From Glossina fuscipes (Eukaryota; Arthropoda; Insecta; Diptera; Glossinidae): DNA of 64,000 bases. Under the pieces are notes generated by a model. That model made no database searches and had not been told where the DNA came from. It was given only the letters and a program-made list of their open reading frames with translations. Shown here one piece after another: positions 36,501-49,062 of this stretch (position 1 is its first letter; each line of letters starts with the position of its first letter). A program made the position numbers and the translations under genes. Location: NCBI RefSeq assembly GCF_014805625.2, contig NW_023998414.1, positions 40,304,057-40,368,056 of the forward strand, in the 5' to 3' direction.

Positions 36501-36541
<41 letters not shown>
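36501..36541. repeat. (GA)n microsatellite
   Basis: About 20 GA repeats with one AAAG interruption. Confidence 0.9.
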
Positions 36542-36544
<3 letters not shown>

Positions 36545-36696
36545 GAGAATGCGAATGCGGAAGGACGGAAAGGGTAAACGGAGGGCAGACGTGAAAAAAG
36601 ATGTGATATAAAATGCAAGGAAAATCGATATCTGCTTTTAAGTCAAACACACATTTTAAGATTCTTTGAAAGTGTGAAAATTGATAAATTGGATTT

Positions 36697-36755
36697 TTAT
36701 ACGCTTCACCAAAAGATGGGGTGCAATAATTCTGTCATCCGTTCATAAAGCTTAT
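36697..36755 (+). repeat. Start of a TACCC/CAAAAGATGGGG-type fly repeat
   Basis: TATACGCTTCACCAAAAGATGGGG followed by AATTCTGTCATCCGTTC matches the beginning of the repeat at 14108. The rest of the element is absent. Confidence 0.45.
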
Positions 36756-38038
36756 ATCAGGTTTTCCCTTTTCTTTTCTTTCTTTTATCTCCTTCTTTCC
36801 ATAGGGATTCCTCATCTTGATTTGCTTCTTTTGAAGTGTATGCAAAAGTAAAGTAAAGTAAAGTTTATCATAGTTTTAATTATCACGCAGAACATATTTC
36901 GATGACATTTCATTCACGAGTTTTTTTCTGCTTCGTGTTTTTTTCGGTCTACTTTATGTTACATAATCATGTTGACAAGTGAACAATAGCGATAGGTCTT
37001 GTAGCAGCTTCTAAAATTGGCTTAAATATTGTGTCCGTTCCAATAATGCGAAGCAAAAATTAGCCAAAACAATATTACACAGACAATGCACAATAGAGTT
37101 TCTGATGAAGCGGACTAATTGATATCAGGCGGTGGACAGTTTCTTACATATATAGCATATTTTAAGATCACGCTTAAGAATTGAATTTGAATAACAAATG
37201 GGAGAAATTATGCCGAGAAACATAGTGAATTTTATCGCATAATCATTCTCAGCAATGACATTCTAAAACTCAAAAACCCCATGTCCGTCCGTATTTCCTT
37301 TTATTCTCGTTGCCAAAGGTAAATAGATTTTTTTATTCGTATGATAATATAATTAATTGCGTTTGACATTTTAAGCTCAAATCTTAATATAACAGAACAA
37401 ATTGTGGAGGTAGAAAAATATAGCTGATCTTTTCTCAGGACAACATAAATCGCCGGCATTTGAAGCACATGTAAACAGTTCACTATTATCCATCTGCCAA
37501 GACCCAAAACGTTCTTCTTCACTAAAATAAAGTTCCTCTAGTTGAAAGCCTGAAATAGAAAATGATGTCCTTGCTATTGGTACGCCGTGCTAAGAGAGCA
37601 TTCAGCCAAGTAATGATATGGTCTCCGGTCGGTGTCGTACAAAAAATTGAACCCACCTTTAAAGTCACAGATATCGTAATAAAAAAACAAGGTCCTGTCA
37701 CCCACTGAATCGGTTTAGCTGTGTCGAATTCTGACGAGTATACTCGTGATACGTAGGGTATGTGGCAAAACGATATGCATTATTGTAGTAAATAGACATT
37801 CGTAATGATACAAGGATAAGAAGATCCGCGAAACTGTTTTCGTTTCTTCTGCATTACGGGCAAATCTGCGAACAGATCGCACCCGTTTTTTAACCTCTCA
37901 GTCTTATTCGACCAAAAAAGACTTGTGAGAAAGATTTCAGCTTTCTGTCTTCATTGTTATCGTAAAAATCAACATATCGAACATCACGTTTTCATCAATA
38001 TAGTTAAAGTGGGCGTGTGTCAGAAAAAAATAGAAGAC

Positions 38039-38041
<3 letters not shown>

Positions 38042-38074
<33 letters not shown>
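38042..38074. repeat. (TA)n microsatellite
   Basis: About 16 TA repeats. Confidence 0.9.
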
Positions 38075-38076
<2 letters not shown>

Positions 38077-38488
38077 TGCATTATACCACTTACTTCCTTA
38101 CGCTGAATTTTTAATATTGAAAACTCGTGAAACTAACGGGTAATACAAGCTGGAAGATTCACGGCTAAAACAAACGGTTGATAATGACCTACTAGGAGTA
38201 ACTACTGAAATGGCTTGAAATAATCATCTTACGCCTCAAAATATTGCAATTTTGTGAGGAAACAAGATCCCAAGCATTACACCCATCGTCATGCATGGCC
38301 GCATTGGATCCGAACGTTTATCCAGGAAATTTCTAAGCAATTGTTGTTGTGAAACACAAGGATAGAAGCGTAGCGAAAGGGAATTTTTCATTTTCCCCAT
38401 ACATTTTCTCAGTTGTTTAGTGGATTTTTTTTAGCATGACTTGGCAGCAGCTTTAGCTCATTTCTCTAGAAATATTAATATAAAAATA

Positions 38489-38526
<38 letters not shown>

Positions 38527-39204
38527 TTATTTATTTTTTTTTTTTTTTAACTAACATAACTCATGTACGGTCCCTATTAATGCTTATGATTATAAATGTA
38601 AGGAAAAATAGCAAAGAAAAAGAAATATCATATATATTTTTAAATTTATGTTTACATAATGTTGACAATTTGCAGCTTTTCGTCTATGTCAACATACGCA
38701 TGCATGTCTGCTTTAGTTGTTGTTATTAGTTCTTTCTGTTGTATGACTTGTCAACAAAACTGTTGAAAAGATAAACATCTAGTTGAAGAGGAGAAAAAAA
38801 TAAAAAAAATAAAAAAAAATGAAGAAAAACACGAAAACATACATAAGCATTTATATGTATATACAGCTATATAAACATTTTGACCAACATGATTAAAAAG
38901 AAATAAATAAAAACCTTTACAATAAAAAGTTATATGAAAGGAGCTAAATTGCAATTTATGCTAAACAACAGTTTCAACAGCATAAGCGTGTGTGCAAGAC
39001 AAGAGATAAAGAGAGAGGAAAAAAGAAAAAAAATTCAATTTAAACTAAAATACGAGTTATTTCGTTTTGTAAAACTTTCCTATGGTCAGACATTGACGAC
39101 AAAATGTCAAATTTAAACATTGTTGAGAATGAAAAGGCCTTATGCCTTTATCAGGAAGCCATAAAACTCAAATTGGTTGCAGTTTGGTTAAACGAAAGAA
39201 CAAA

Positions 39205-39245
39205 CAGTAACAACACTAACAACACTAACAACACTAACAACGACA
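39205..39245. repeat. CAACACTAA nonamer tandem repeat
   Basis: Just over three tandem nonamers after AACAGTAACAA, decaying into AACGACAACG. Confidence 0.85.
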
Positions 39246-39655
39246 ACGATACAAAGCCACAATGCACTCTTTATACATAAACTACTGTAAAATTGTATTT
39301 CAAAGTTTTGTAAAAATCAATAAATATGTCTATGCCCTCAAACACACAAACACACAGACGCGCGTACACAAACACACAGTTAAACGCACGCACGCACGAA
39401 AGTACATCTACAACTCAATAAATGTTGTTTAACTTTCAACTAAATTCTTAAAGTTTTTATTAAAACAATAATTTGACTTTTGCTTTGTTTCGTTAGGTTT
39501 TGTTTTAAACTCAATAGCACGAGTTTGGCATTTGTTTTTAATTTTTTGTGTAATGTTTTTCTCTTTTTTTTTTTTTAAATTTTATTTTAAGGGTTGTCGT
39601 ACAAAACATGTGAACAGAAAGCAACGCATCTCACAATTTGTTCGCACCTGGATGC

Positions 39656-39690
<35 letters not shown>

Positions 39691-41039
39691 AAATTAACCG
39701 ATACCGATTAACATGTTTATAAACAAGAATACATGATTTTGTTGTAATAACAGGGACAAGGAGACAGGAAGAGAGAGAGAGAGAGGCAGAGGGAGAGAAA
39801 GAGAAAGAGAGAAATCGGGCAAAAAAAGGAAAAAAAAATGTGCTTTGAAGAAACCCCTGTGCGCTCCATAGGAAGAGCCCCGAAAAAAAATAAGGGTTTA
39901 AATACCATTTTAGCCTTAAAGGGGTTAACAGAGTTTAAAAGATAAAAGCCGAAGGTATATTTATGTGCATATCGATATACATATATGGATTTATTTTACG
40001 ATGCTTCTGCATATTAAGAGGGGCACGTGTTCAAAAATGTTTATACACTTAAGTACAAAGAACATCAAATGGTTCACGAAGAGGCCAAAAATCCCATAAA
40101 AATTATAATACATTTTATTGCGTCGGGTTTCCTTTTTGCTGCTCTTTACCCTTACGTCTCATCCATCAAGCATTGTTATAAACAAAGATAATGAGCTTAA
40201 AGAGCAATACAACAAATTAGCGCCAATTTTCATTATTATTGCGGTTTTCCTCTACACACGCTTGGCTTTACAAGGATTTTAATATTCCAAACAAAAGAAA
40301 ATATGAGAAAAGGTAAAACCAAATACCTAAGCCATCTAAAGAGCATGAGAGAGTAGCTGCGCTACTTATACATTTTAAGAGCGGTAGGAGAGGGTGGAGT
40401 TATGGTTTAGCGTCTTGCTCGAAGAATCTGGCAACGGGCAAGAATGCATTCGCCTCTCTTTTCGCAAATGTTATAGACACTCTCCATGCATATCTTCAGA
40501 AAAGATTTCCAAGTAAGTGAATAAATTAAAAAAATTAAATCTTCTACAGCAAGCAGCAAACAAGAGTTTAACTATTAGTTATCGTTTTCGCTAATTGTTG
40601 GGCAAGGAACGAAATTATATTTTAATTGCTCAAATTCCCTTAATTTGCTGTGTTTCTTTACCTTTAGGCGTTCACCTCTAAACTGCATCACCAGAAGTAA
40701 ATTTAAAACTAGTCTAATAAGCTTATAGTGCTTGGTGCAAAAATTATATATGTATGAGGGGATGAGGATAAAGATGAAATTGCACATTCTCTAAAGTTAG
40801 TCTTTTTTTTTTTTTTTTTTTTTTTTCCAAACTTAAGGAACACGCTATACTGGACGTTCTATCTAGCCTGAGGTGATTTCTAAAGCTTTTACTCTTTCTT
40901 CTATATTAACAATTCATTTTTATTTAAGCTACCAAGTCTGCATATATTTGAAAGAAATTTAAAATGTAAAATGTAATGGGGCGCGGTCTATCATTAACCA
41001 CCCAACAGCAATTCCATCATCTCCAATAGCGTGCGTGCT

Positions 41040-41165
41040 TGGGCCAAAGCATCTCTGTGTAGCAATTTTGTAGCGAAATTCCTCAAAAATTGCGGGTTGA
41101 AAATTATAAAAAGGGCAGAGAAACGGGCAAACCAGCTTCGATCAGTTAAGTAAATGATTCTGAAG
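41040..41165 (-). repeat. Fragment of the short dispersed repeat
   Basis: TCAAAAATTGCGGG, GGGCAGAGAAACGGGCAAAC, CAGCTTCGATCAGTTAAG and AATGATTCTGAAG follow the same order as CAAAAATTGCGG, GGACAGACAGGCTTAAATTG and AGTGATTCTATATT at 49.80-49.88 kb. Confidence 0.35.
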
Positions 41166-41169
41166 CCAT

Positions 41170-43060
41170 CGTTATAATAAATGGCGGCTCTACATCAAAT
41201 TCTTCCTATACACACCCGTGGAATGTAAGGCATGTAGGATATAAAGATAATTACGAACGATAAAATAAGAAAAAAAGTGCAGCCAATGCGTTTGAAAACG
41301 CTTTAACCTCACTAAAGAAAGAATGAATATAAGTGTTACGACATTAAGATCAATATTACACCACGCCATCTATCTACACATATATAAAAAGATATATCGA
41401 TTTCCATGGTACTGTTTTTATACTCTCTATAAATTTCTCTAAAACAAACTTCTTCAGTTCTTTAAACACTAACCAGCAACAGACGTAGTGCACTGATACT
41501 TAACCATGAACTTATGAGTGCCTTGGTTTTATAGTCGTCGCCGTCGTGGAAAGAGGAAATGAAACACTGGTTTCATTCGCAACTCGTAACACTGCCGACA
41601 GACAGGTTCCGTAAAAGCTGCATATATTTGGTCAGACTGAGTCATCGTAGACTTACTTCATCTTCAGCGCTTATCCAATACATAATACACTTGCATAATA
41701 TGCATTTAGACATTCACGTGTACCCGTCGTTTCACCTTTCAGTCATCTATTTTTGTATACCTTAGAGATCGCAATTTAAACAGAATTGAAATAGAAGCCT
41801 GAAATTTGTTTGGAATCATTATTGCTCCTCTTGACGTGAGTTACGAAGTTGCTATGAACTGGTTGTATGTACGCAATTGTTCAATCACGCACACAAACCA
41901 GCAAATTGGCATAAAAATCTAAAAATTGGTTCATTAACGAAACGACTTCTAAGTCTCTCAACATTAATACGCTTTCACAGCACGCATCCGCAGCAATCGC
42001 GCCCTAATGCATATGATAACAATAGCACTCCGCGCACGCCGCTTTTCCTTACACAAATATTTAGATTATTGTTGTAAACGACTCCGCATCAATTAATTAA
42101 CTAAATTGCCTAAAGTTGAATTATATTTTATAAATGTTTTAAATATGAAAAATTAATATTCGTGTATGATATTGTGTAGACACAAGCAGCTATTTGGTAT
42201 AACATGCAGGGAAGCAATTGCTGCTATGCTTTAAGTGTATACCTAGGCGGCCACACCCATATCTCTCCGGTCTTGCTCATTAGTTTCTACACTGTTTTAC
42301 ATGACATTAATGATTTTATTTTCCAGCTATTACATGAAAGTCATTTTGTATTTCCACGGCGGTAACGTTTAAGTGAACCTCAGCTTCGCTTGAAAATTGT
42401 TTTTTGACTTGGCAATAATAATAGCTTCACTAAATGATTTTCTTGGATTATTTCTGCTGTGCACATTTTTTGGTCATGTAAATAATCGGACGACCTGAAA
42501 TTGTGGATAACAATTATCGAAAAGCAATTTGTGTCCTCTTATCGGTACACAATAACAATTAATCTGAAAGAGATGTTGTTAATTGCAATAAAATCGCGTG
42601 ACGCTGTAAAGACTTCTTAGCTTTTTTTTGTTTGCCCGACAAGGATTTAACAATCTTCTTGAAATGGAACCGCTTGCTGATCCATACAAATATTAGGCCA
42701 AGCGATCTTTGTACTTTTCGGCGGGAAAAATATCGCTTGTCAATTGTTAATGTATTGATAAAGCAAAAAATGAATTCATGATATTATTTCCGGAAGAACT
42801 TTAATTTCTCCTCACTGCAAGGGTATAAAGATCTTCCCTACACTGAACACAATAATACCAACATCATCGTTGTGATTTTCCATTTTCAAGGTTGTCGTCA
42901 TGTTGTCGCGCCCAGATGGACGTTTACACATTTCACTTTTTCCACGTATATTTTCAAAATTCCTGCAGTGACCTCATCAGCAAAAGTTACTTTTTATTCC
43001 TAAATTCTGACAATGATACGGCAGAATACGGCGGAATAAATGTTTTTTTTACGCATTTTA
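41170..43060. other. Spacer without recognisable gene
   Basis: Ordinary A+T-rich sequence. Open frames at 41559-41765 and 41877-42077 are short and show no family, start context or splice context. Confidence 0.5.
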
Positions 43061-43066
43061 AAGAAC

Positions 43067-43239
43067 AATAAGTTTTTTCGTCCGCCTGAGTAGCCGAAGG
43101 CGAGGAATTTCGACTAGCAAGTCCATGGTCGTGGGTTCGAATCTCAAGTGCGGTAGAGTTTTTAATAAAAGCCGATAGCCTTAGATGCTAGTGCTTTTAA
43201 GAGTTTAGCCTTGGAACTTATTTCTCTGGCTAAATTTAT

Positions 43240-43277
<38 letters not shown>

Positions 43278-43286
43278 GTTTTTTCG
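43067..43286 (+). mobile_element. tRNA-derived SINE with perfect 14-bp target-site duplication
   Basis: AATAAGTTTTTTCG occurs at 43067-43080 and again at 43273-43286, framing a 192-bp insertion (43081-43272). The first 75 bp are tRNA-like. CCGC near the start pairs with GCGG at about 43150-43153; TGAGTAGCCGAAGG fits an RNA polymerase III A box and GGTTCGAATCT at 43135-43145 fits a B box. ACTAGCAAGTCCATGGTCGTGGGTTCGAA resembles tRNA-Ser wording, but the anticodon arm is degraded. About 80 bp of unrelated body follow, then a TAA-repeat tail (about 43239-43277) instead of poly(A). The perfect duplication implies a fairly recent insertion by LINE machinery. Older relatives are proposed at 8.0, 11.1, 14.6, 30.9, 33.2 and 54.5 kb. 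Confidence 0.85.
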
Positions 43287-44170
43287 CCTTCCTGGAACAA
43301 AAATCACTAACGAAAGATGTGAAGAATGTGTGTATTTTTTTGCAAACACGAACAGCTGTTTTAAGAGTATTGCCATTACATATTGCAGTCCCGACTTTAA
43401 AATGATATATAGGGTAGCATTTCTGAAACTATTAACGCATTTTGTTACCATATCATAATATCGATAGGGAATTGAGGGAGGAGGGCTTGTGGAAAATTTC
43501 TAGATAATCAGTTGTTGACATCTTCTCAAGAAATGTTGAGGCAATAAATGTCTAGGATTCAGCATAAGCTGAATAAATGTTGTTCACTAATTTCCGTATA
43601 CACGAACGAAAAATGTTTTCTCATCGTTTCGATTGATTTGATTTTTCATTTCAATTTTAATGTCCCCGACGACTTATTAAGCTTAAAATAACGATTATCT
43701 TGACTGATATGCGATTCTTAGTCAATTCAGGCATATCTCTCGGTCAGCCCCGTCCGATTGCCATGTCTTATTCGAAATTACTGCAAATTACTGTATAAAT
43801 CAGGGGCAGCTTTTGCCCATAAATCGTACTGAGTTGTTAATTGATTCGTTTGCAATTGGAAAAAATTTCATTTCTCTTCTCCTTATTCTATTCGGAAAAT
43901 CAACAATCGGAAATTTTCTTTAAATTCGAAACTTCGGCAGCAGAGATATTTAATTATGTATATTTTATTTTTATGAATTCATCTGTCAACTTTTTTTTTT
44001 TATATTTTTCATGTAAATTGAGATTGAGTAACAGGCGTAGATATAAAGTGTACATGAATTTATAGATATTTAATTAGTGATTTCGTCTGATAATTAATAC
44101 TTATTATAAATTATATAATAAACGCATTTTAAATACACATATGCATATATTTATGTTTAAGCATATTTAC

Positions 44171-44316
44171 CTGCTGGGATGATTGGGCTCGTGCGCGAAA
44201 GGTTCGGCGTATATATTACGAACGGGTGGTACACGTCGTGGCAATGGTGGCGGTACTGGATTATAGCCATCCATAATTGTGTCACAATCGGAATATTTCA
44301 TTGATTTCATAGTCAT
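44171..44316 (-). CDS. First coding exon of an unidentified gene (proline-rich N-terminus)
   Basis: On the minus strand ATG at 44316-44314 opens 48 complete codons and two bases, ending CAG|GTAAATATG, a good splice donor, so the intron is in phase 2. An in-frame TAA lies four codons before the ATG, so translation starts here or at Met3 or Met6. The N-terminus is [20 protein letters not shown]. It is followed by [13 protein letters not shown] (residues 21-33), which contains class II SH3-ligand patterns (PPLPRR), and then [15 protein letters not shown]. There is no signal peptide or membrane segment, so this part is probably cytoplasmic or nuclear, perhaps the intracellular N-terminus of a larger protein. 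Third positions and G+C differ clearly from the flanks. Upstream, TTAAACAG at about 44322-44329 could be an acceptor with a weak pyrimidine tract, or the exon may carry more 5' UTR. No downstream exon was recognised towards position 1, so the following intron may exceed tens of kilobases. I do not recognise the gene. Confidence 0.75.
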
Positions 44317-44435
44317 TTCGTCTGTTTAAGTGTGTGCCCGTTTATTTGAGAATGTATTGTATTATATTGTTTTTATTAAAGAATTACATAAAGTTTTTAA
44401 AAGTGCCACTATAATACACGTATTTATCGCATACA

Positions 44436-44459
44436 AACACACACACACACACACACACA
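44436..44459. repeat. (CA)n microsatellite
   Basis: About 12 CA repeats, 120 bp upstream of the minus-strand coding exon. Confidence 0.9.
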
Positions 44460-45169
44460 TCTATTCTGTGTATTTCAGGCAAACATAAAGCGACAATTTT
44501 CATTTGTTTGCTAGGCTAGTCAGTAGGACGCAGATACACACTGAACGTAGGAGAATGAGTAGATCAGAATGAAATGAAGAAACACACAGTGTATGTATAT
44601 GAAAAAAGGAAGAGAAAAAAAGTAAAAGATAAAATAAAATAAAATTAAACACAATTATTGATTGTTTTGGCTGTCGTCGTGCGTGTATTTGTGCTCGCCA
44701 ATGTATGCAATGGTTGGAGTTTTTTCTGCTTTCTGTTTGTTTCTACGTGCCGCCAATAAAAGAGAGCAATTATTTTATATTCCTTCTCGTTGAACGTTTT
44801 TGAGTGCGTATGTTTGTGCGGTTAAACAGTTTCACGGGCAGGCGAGAAAAGCACAATAACAACAATATCCATTCAGCTTTTCAGTCATTCACATATCAAT
44901 ATTACTGAAATTTATGCATTCCATGCAATTTGACGGAGCGTTGCCAGTTGTTTCTGGTCGCTGTTGTCTTTTAAGTAAACAGTATCAAGCATTTTAAGTC
45001 TGCCTGAATGATGGAATGAAATGAATGGGAATATCACAGCACACTATACATACGCATATATAGGGGCAATGAATCCATGATAATGGTTTGGCAATAATCT
45101 TTTATTATTAATAATAATTTGTGGTATATTTGAAGCTTATTAATTAATTGAATCTTCTTTTTATTCTTG

Positions 45170-45215
45170 TTTTTTTTTTTTTTTTTTTGTGCGGGGGGGG
45201 CCGGGCGCCGGGGAG
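45170..45215. other. Poly(T) run followed by an isolated G+C block
   Basis: Nineteen T are followed by GTGCGGGGGGGGCCGGGCGC and CGGGGAGAG. No other part of the window resembles it. It may be a sequencing or assembly artefact after a homopolymer rather than genomic sequence. Confidence 0.5.
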
Positions 45216-45792
45216 AGTTTTCTTATAGTTTACAGAATTGTTTAGTAATTTTGTTACTTTCTTTCTTTTTTAAAGCTTATTCGCTTCTTTCACTTTGTTT
45301 GTTTGTTTGCTCTTTATTAGTTGTTCAGTGTGCGATGGCATTCTAAGAGAGATACACTCATACTGTTGGTCTCATACTGCTGTTTTTTTATTAGCCTAGA
45401 AAATATGATAAGAAATCAAATTAAAAAAATATTCTCATTTGAATTTTATATTCTACCATATTTTAATGGTTCGAGGATTTTGTTTTGATACGCATATGTT
45501 ACACAAACTGAAGTATTTTCATTAACAAACTCCATTTCGTTTGTAATCGCATGAAGCCTTATCTTCTTCAGCGAATATCGCCACTATGTATTTAGCCGAG
45601 AAGTGGGTCAATTTATAGTACGAGCATATATATATATATATGCATATACGTGCTATTTATTCTCTTAATCAAGCGACGAACACAAATATCCTTTATTTAC
45701 ATATAAAAATCTCTTGCATATCCGTAGCGAATAATGATAAAAAATTATTGAATTATAATTAAAGAAGAAGAAATTTCTGTTCCCAGCTATCT

Positions 45793-45957
45793 TCATAAGC
45801 TCCCGTATGTTCCTTGCAAAGCTTTTTGAAACGACTTTTTACTTTCTTTTCCATTAGCAAGCTCTTCCGGCAATGCTGTCAAATCCACCACTAATGCGGT
45901 GCAAAAGCACGCAAGTAATTGAATTAAAATTTGCGATTTTTTCGTTGTAAATGTCAT
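45793..45957 (-). CDS. Hypothetical 54-residue secreted-peptide-like ORF
   Basis: From ATG at 45957 the minus strand encodes 54 residues. MTFTTKKSQ is followed by a hydrophobic run ILIQLLACFCTALVV, then DLTALPEELANGKESKKSFQ and KALQGTYGSL. This is the shape of a short signal peptide plus a polar mature part. Codon choice looks natural. The start context is poor and no TATA box or poly(A) signal stands out. Further codon-like minus-strand patches lie upstream at 46.05-46.52 kb in shifted frames, which could mean a broken gene. No family was recognised; chance remains likely. Confidence 0.22.
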   Translation of the reverse strand: MTFTTKKSQILIQLLACFCTALVVDLTALPEELANGKESKKSFQKALQGTYGSL

Positions 45958-45999
45958 ATAAGAGAAATTTATCAAAATATAATATGGAAATAATGAAAA

Positions 46000-48900
46000 G
46001 TAATGTGTGTGTCACTAGTTGCCATATCGAGAGAAAGTTTGAGCAAATAGGCCTAAACCAAAATCCACTGCTGCTGTGCTCAGTTCAAGGCACATGAAGA
46101 TCTCGTTCAAAAACAATTTCATTGCAATAAATCATTTTTCCACTTAACCATCGTTGTATATAAGAAATGACGGTTTCTTATTAAAAGGGAGGAAGCCTTC
46201 ATGCAGACAATATACTGAGACATTTCAAGCTCCTTCTTATCTACTGTTCATACGATTTTACTAAGACGCTATAATAATATGATGTATTTTCTGTCCAACC
46301 ATGCAATTGTTGCAAGGACCATTTAATAGTCGTGCAATCTCGCATTGAAGTACCATCACGCGTATCGACTTCAATAGATTGGCTTTGTGTTTATCTTAAG
46401 GCGAAATTGTCGCAATCGCGAACTCGTGGACTCACTTTGCTTACATTGATTGCATTTATGAATATATTGTACAAACTGTGCAGATGTAATTTATTAGATG
46501 TGCGTTTCATCGCCAATGTGTAGCAAACAGAAAATTGAATTTATGTAACCGCTTGTTCACACATATTAGCATAATTTCATAACATCGAGTTGCATATGCT
46601 TATGAAAATTTTACATTGTTCTTAATTAGGAATTAAAGTAATCAGTTGGTTAATAATATTCGGTAATAATATGAACATTTATATTCATCAATAGACTATA
46701 TAAGTACATTTAGTTATGAAAAACAATGAACTGCGGAATGAACTGAATATCTTTTCAATTTAATGCCCAAGTGTAGTTAACTGCTAGGATGCGTGCAATT
46801 CGTGCACAAAGAGTTTTAATAAACATATCCAAATTTTAAGCCAGTATTCGTAAATAGAAAACTCATTCCCGATGGCCAATAATGATCTTTTTCCTAGTGT
46901 GGTAGTATTCGGAAATGATTTTTATAGAAGCATACTTTACTAGCATGCATGTAATATGATATCACTCAGAAACGTGAAAATACATTTATATACATTTAAA
47001 GTGCAGAGCTCCATCGGTCCGTCTAAGTGCCGTATCTCTTTAGAACTTAGTGTTTATGTGTTTATTTGTTAAATTGAATAGGTACGTAAATGTGATTGGC
47101 CCATGAGCACCCAGAGGAACAAGTGAAAATTAGAAAAAAATTTTTTTATTTTTATTTTTCATCAGCGATATGATTACATTAAATGAAATATCGAAAAAAG
47201 TTATAATCATTTGTCCGAAAATATGGTATACATTTGCAGCTTAAATTAAATACCTTAATATTCGGCATGGCATGCTTGCAAATATCAGGCAAAGCGATAA
47301 ACATGAAGGGAAAACTTTAAAATACATATCGAAGATGATTATTTCTGCGAGGTCCTCTGACTTGTGCATTAATCGGCTCTGGCATGGGCATTAGAAAGTA
47401 ACTACACGTCTAACGTTAGAAAAGCATTTTCTCACAATTCATTATATGAACAATATATTATTTGGTTTGTCCAAGCTATTGCACCAACCGCACATAGACT
47501 TTTCTTCTTGTTGAAAAATCACGTTTCTATATCGTATAACTTTAGTATAAAAAGAAGAAAAATTCCTAAAACTATGGCATATGAATCACGTAATGATATT
47601 GTCTGGTATATTAAATGGTTGCAATATTCAAAGCATTCATAAGCTCATGGATAAGAGGAAAATTATATGCTTAACATATCCTATAAGTCGAATTATTGAG
47701 TCTAACCTTGGGTGTATAGGCGATACTTGTACTCTTATACGAATGAATCATTTGTTAAACATTTCCAATTTTGTTACAAGATAAGCGTATCGTCATTAAA
47801 TGAAAAGGTATCAGTTGATGTGCGTTGTCTCGAAATAAAAAGGAATTATTTTAAATATTTGATTTTTTCGTTTTGGGCGACTTGTTCGCCTTTTAAAATC
47901 GCTTTCATTGTTTATATTGAAATCGAGATAGAGAAGAAAAAAAAAAACAAATGATAAATTACGACCTGAAATTGAATATGATATAAAAATTGACAACGTT
48001 CATAATCAAATATGATTTATGAAAAGTGCAAGACAAGAAGAACAAATAAAAACGATGATAACGTTCAATATACTAAAACTCTTGATTAAAGACAAAACAA
48101 CACTTATGCACTTGTGCTATAGAAAAGTCCAGTCCGCAGTCTTTAAAAAAAAAAAAAAAAAAAAAAAGGGAGAAAACTTGAGCCGCTAAAATTGTTTGTT
48201 ATGGGTAAATGAAAGACTCTCAAAGTGGTTTTTTTTTTTTTTTTTTTTTCTTACTTTTTATATATGTATTACAATAGTTACTGTGTGCATGCTAAGCATA
48301 CAAGGAAAGGAAAGAAAGCCTACGCAATTGTTGTAAAATCCCATAAATAAGCAAGATTTGCTTTTCAACAACGAGCGAACATACATAACGAATCATCATA
48401 ATCGCAATCAGATAATAACAGTAATAACAATGAAAGATTGCATTCTCCTCTATAACGAGAGGAATGTTAATGTAAGGCTTTCGATTTATGATGAGAGCAA
48501 GTGTTTGCTGACGTCGATATTGCATATATATATATATATATACATATATATATGCTTTCATCAGTGATAGATGTTTCGTGGGCATAGCATGATTTTGTGG
48601 AAAATAAAAGTAAGTAAGAAAACTAATGATTACTATAAGTTGCACCGACATTTCTGTGGCCGCAAATGAACACGTCGTTTTGCTTTTGGTTAACACACTT
48701 GTCCTGCTAACTATGCCCAACATTGTGTGTGAGCGCGCGCTCGCGCGTGTGTGTGTGTGTATGTGTGTATGTATGTTGGTAGGTAGTGTTTACTTTGTTG
48801 AAAATTTTTTAATTCAATTTCCTTGCCTTGTACACAATCAATACAAATATATTTTCTTTATTTTCTTTTATATTCTCTACTACTCAAACATTTGCTACAA

Positions 48901-49031
48901 ATCCCTAAAGGCTTTAACTTAAGCCAGGGAAAACTACATAACCTGACTGTTGCAAAGATTTAAGACCACAATCATGCTTTTCATGACTACAAAGCTTATG
49001 AGGAATAGAAGGCAAATAAAAAGAATGAAAG

Positions 49032-49062
<31 letters not shown>

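Larger units (their letters stand above)
35505..41030. other. Spacer with simple repeats, no gene recognised
   Basis: Contents: long poly(T) at about 35916-35934; (TA)n near 36083-36104 and at 38042-38074 and 38490-38522; (GA)n at 36501-36541; a repeat start with CACCAAAAGATGGGG at 36708; a CAACACTAA nonamer repeat at about 39210-39243; (GA)n-rich sequence at 39769-39811; and poly(T) at about 40803-40826. Open frames are short and mostly repeat-derived. Confidence 0.55.

Noticed and set aside
48292..48723. 143-codon minus-strand frame
   Set aside because: It contains a translated (TA)n run (IYVYIYIYM), overlaps a 69-codon plus-strand frame, and gives no recognisable domain.
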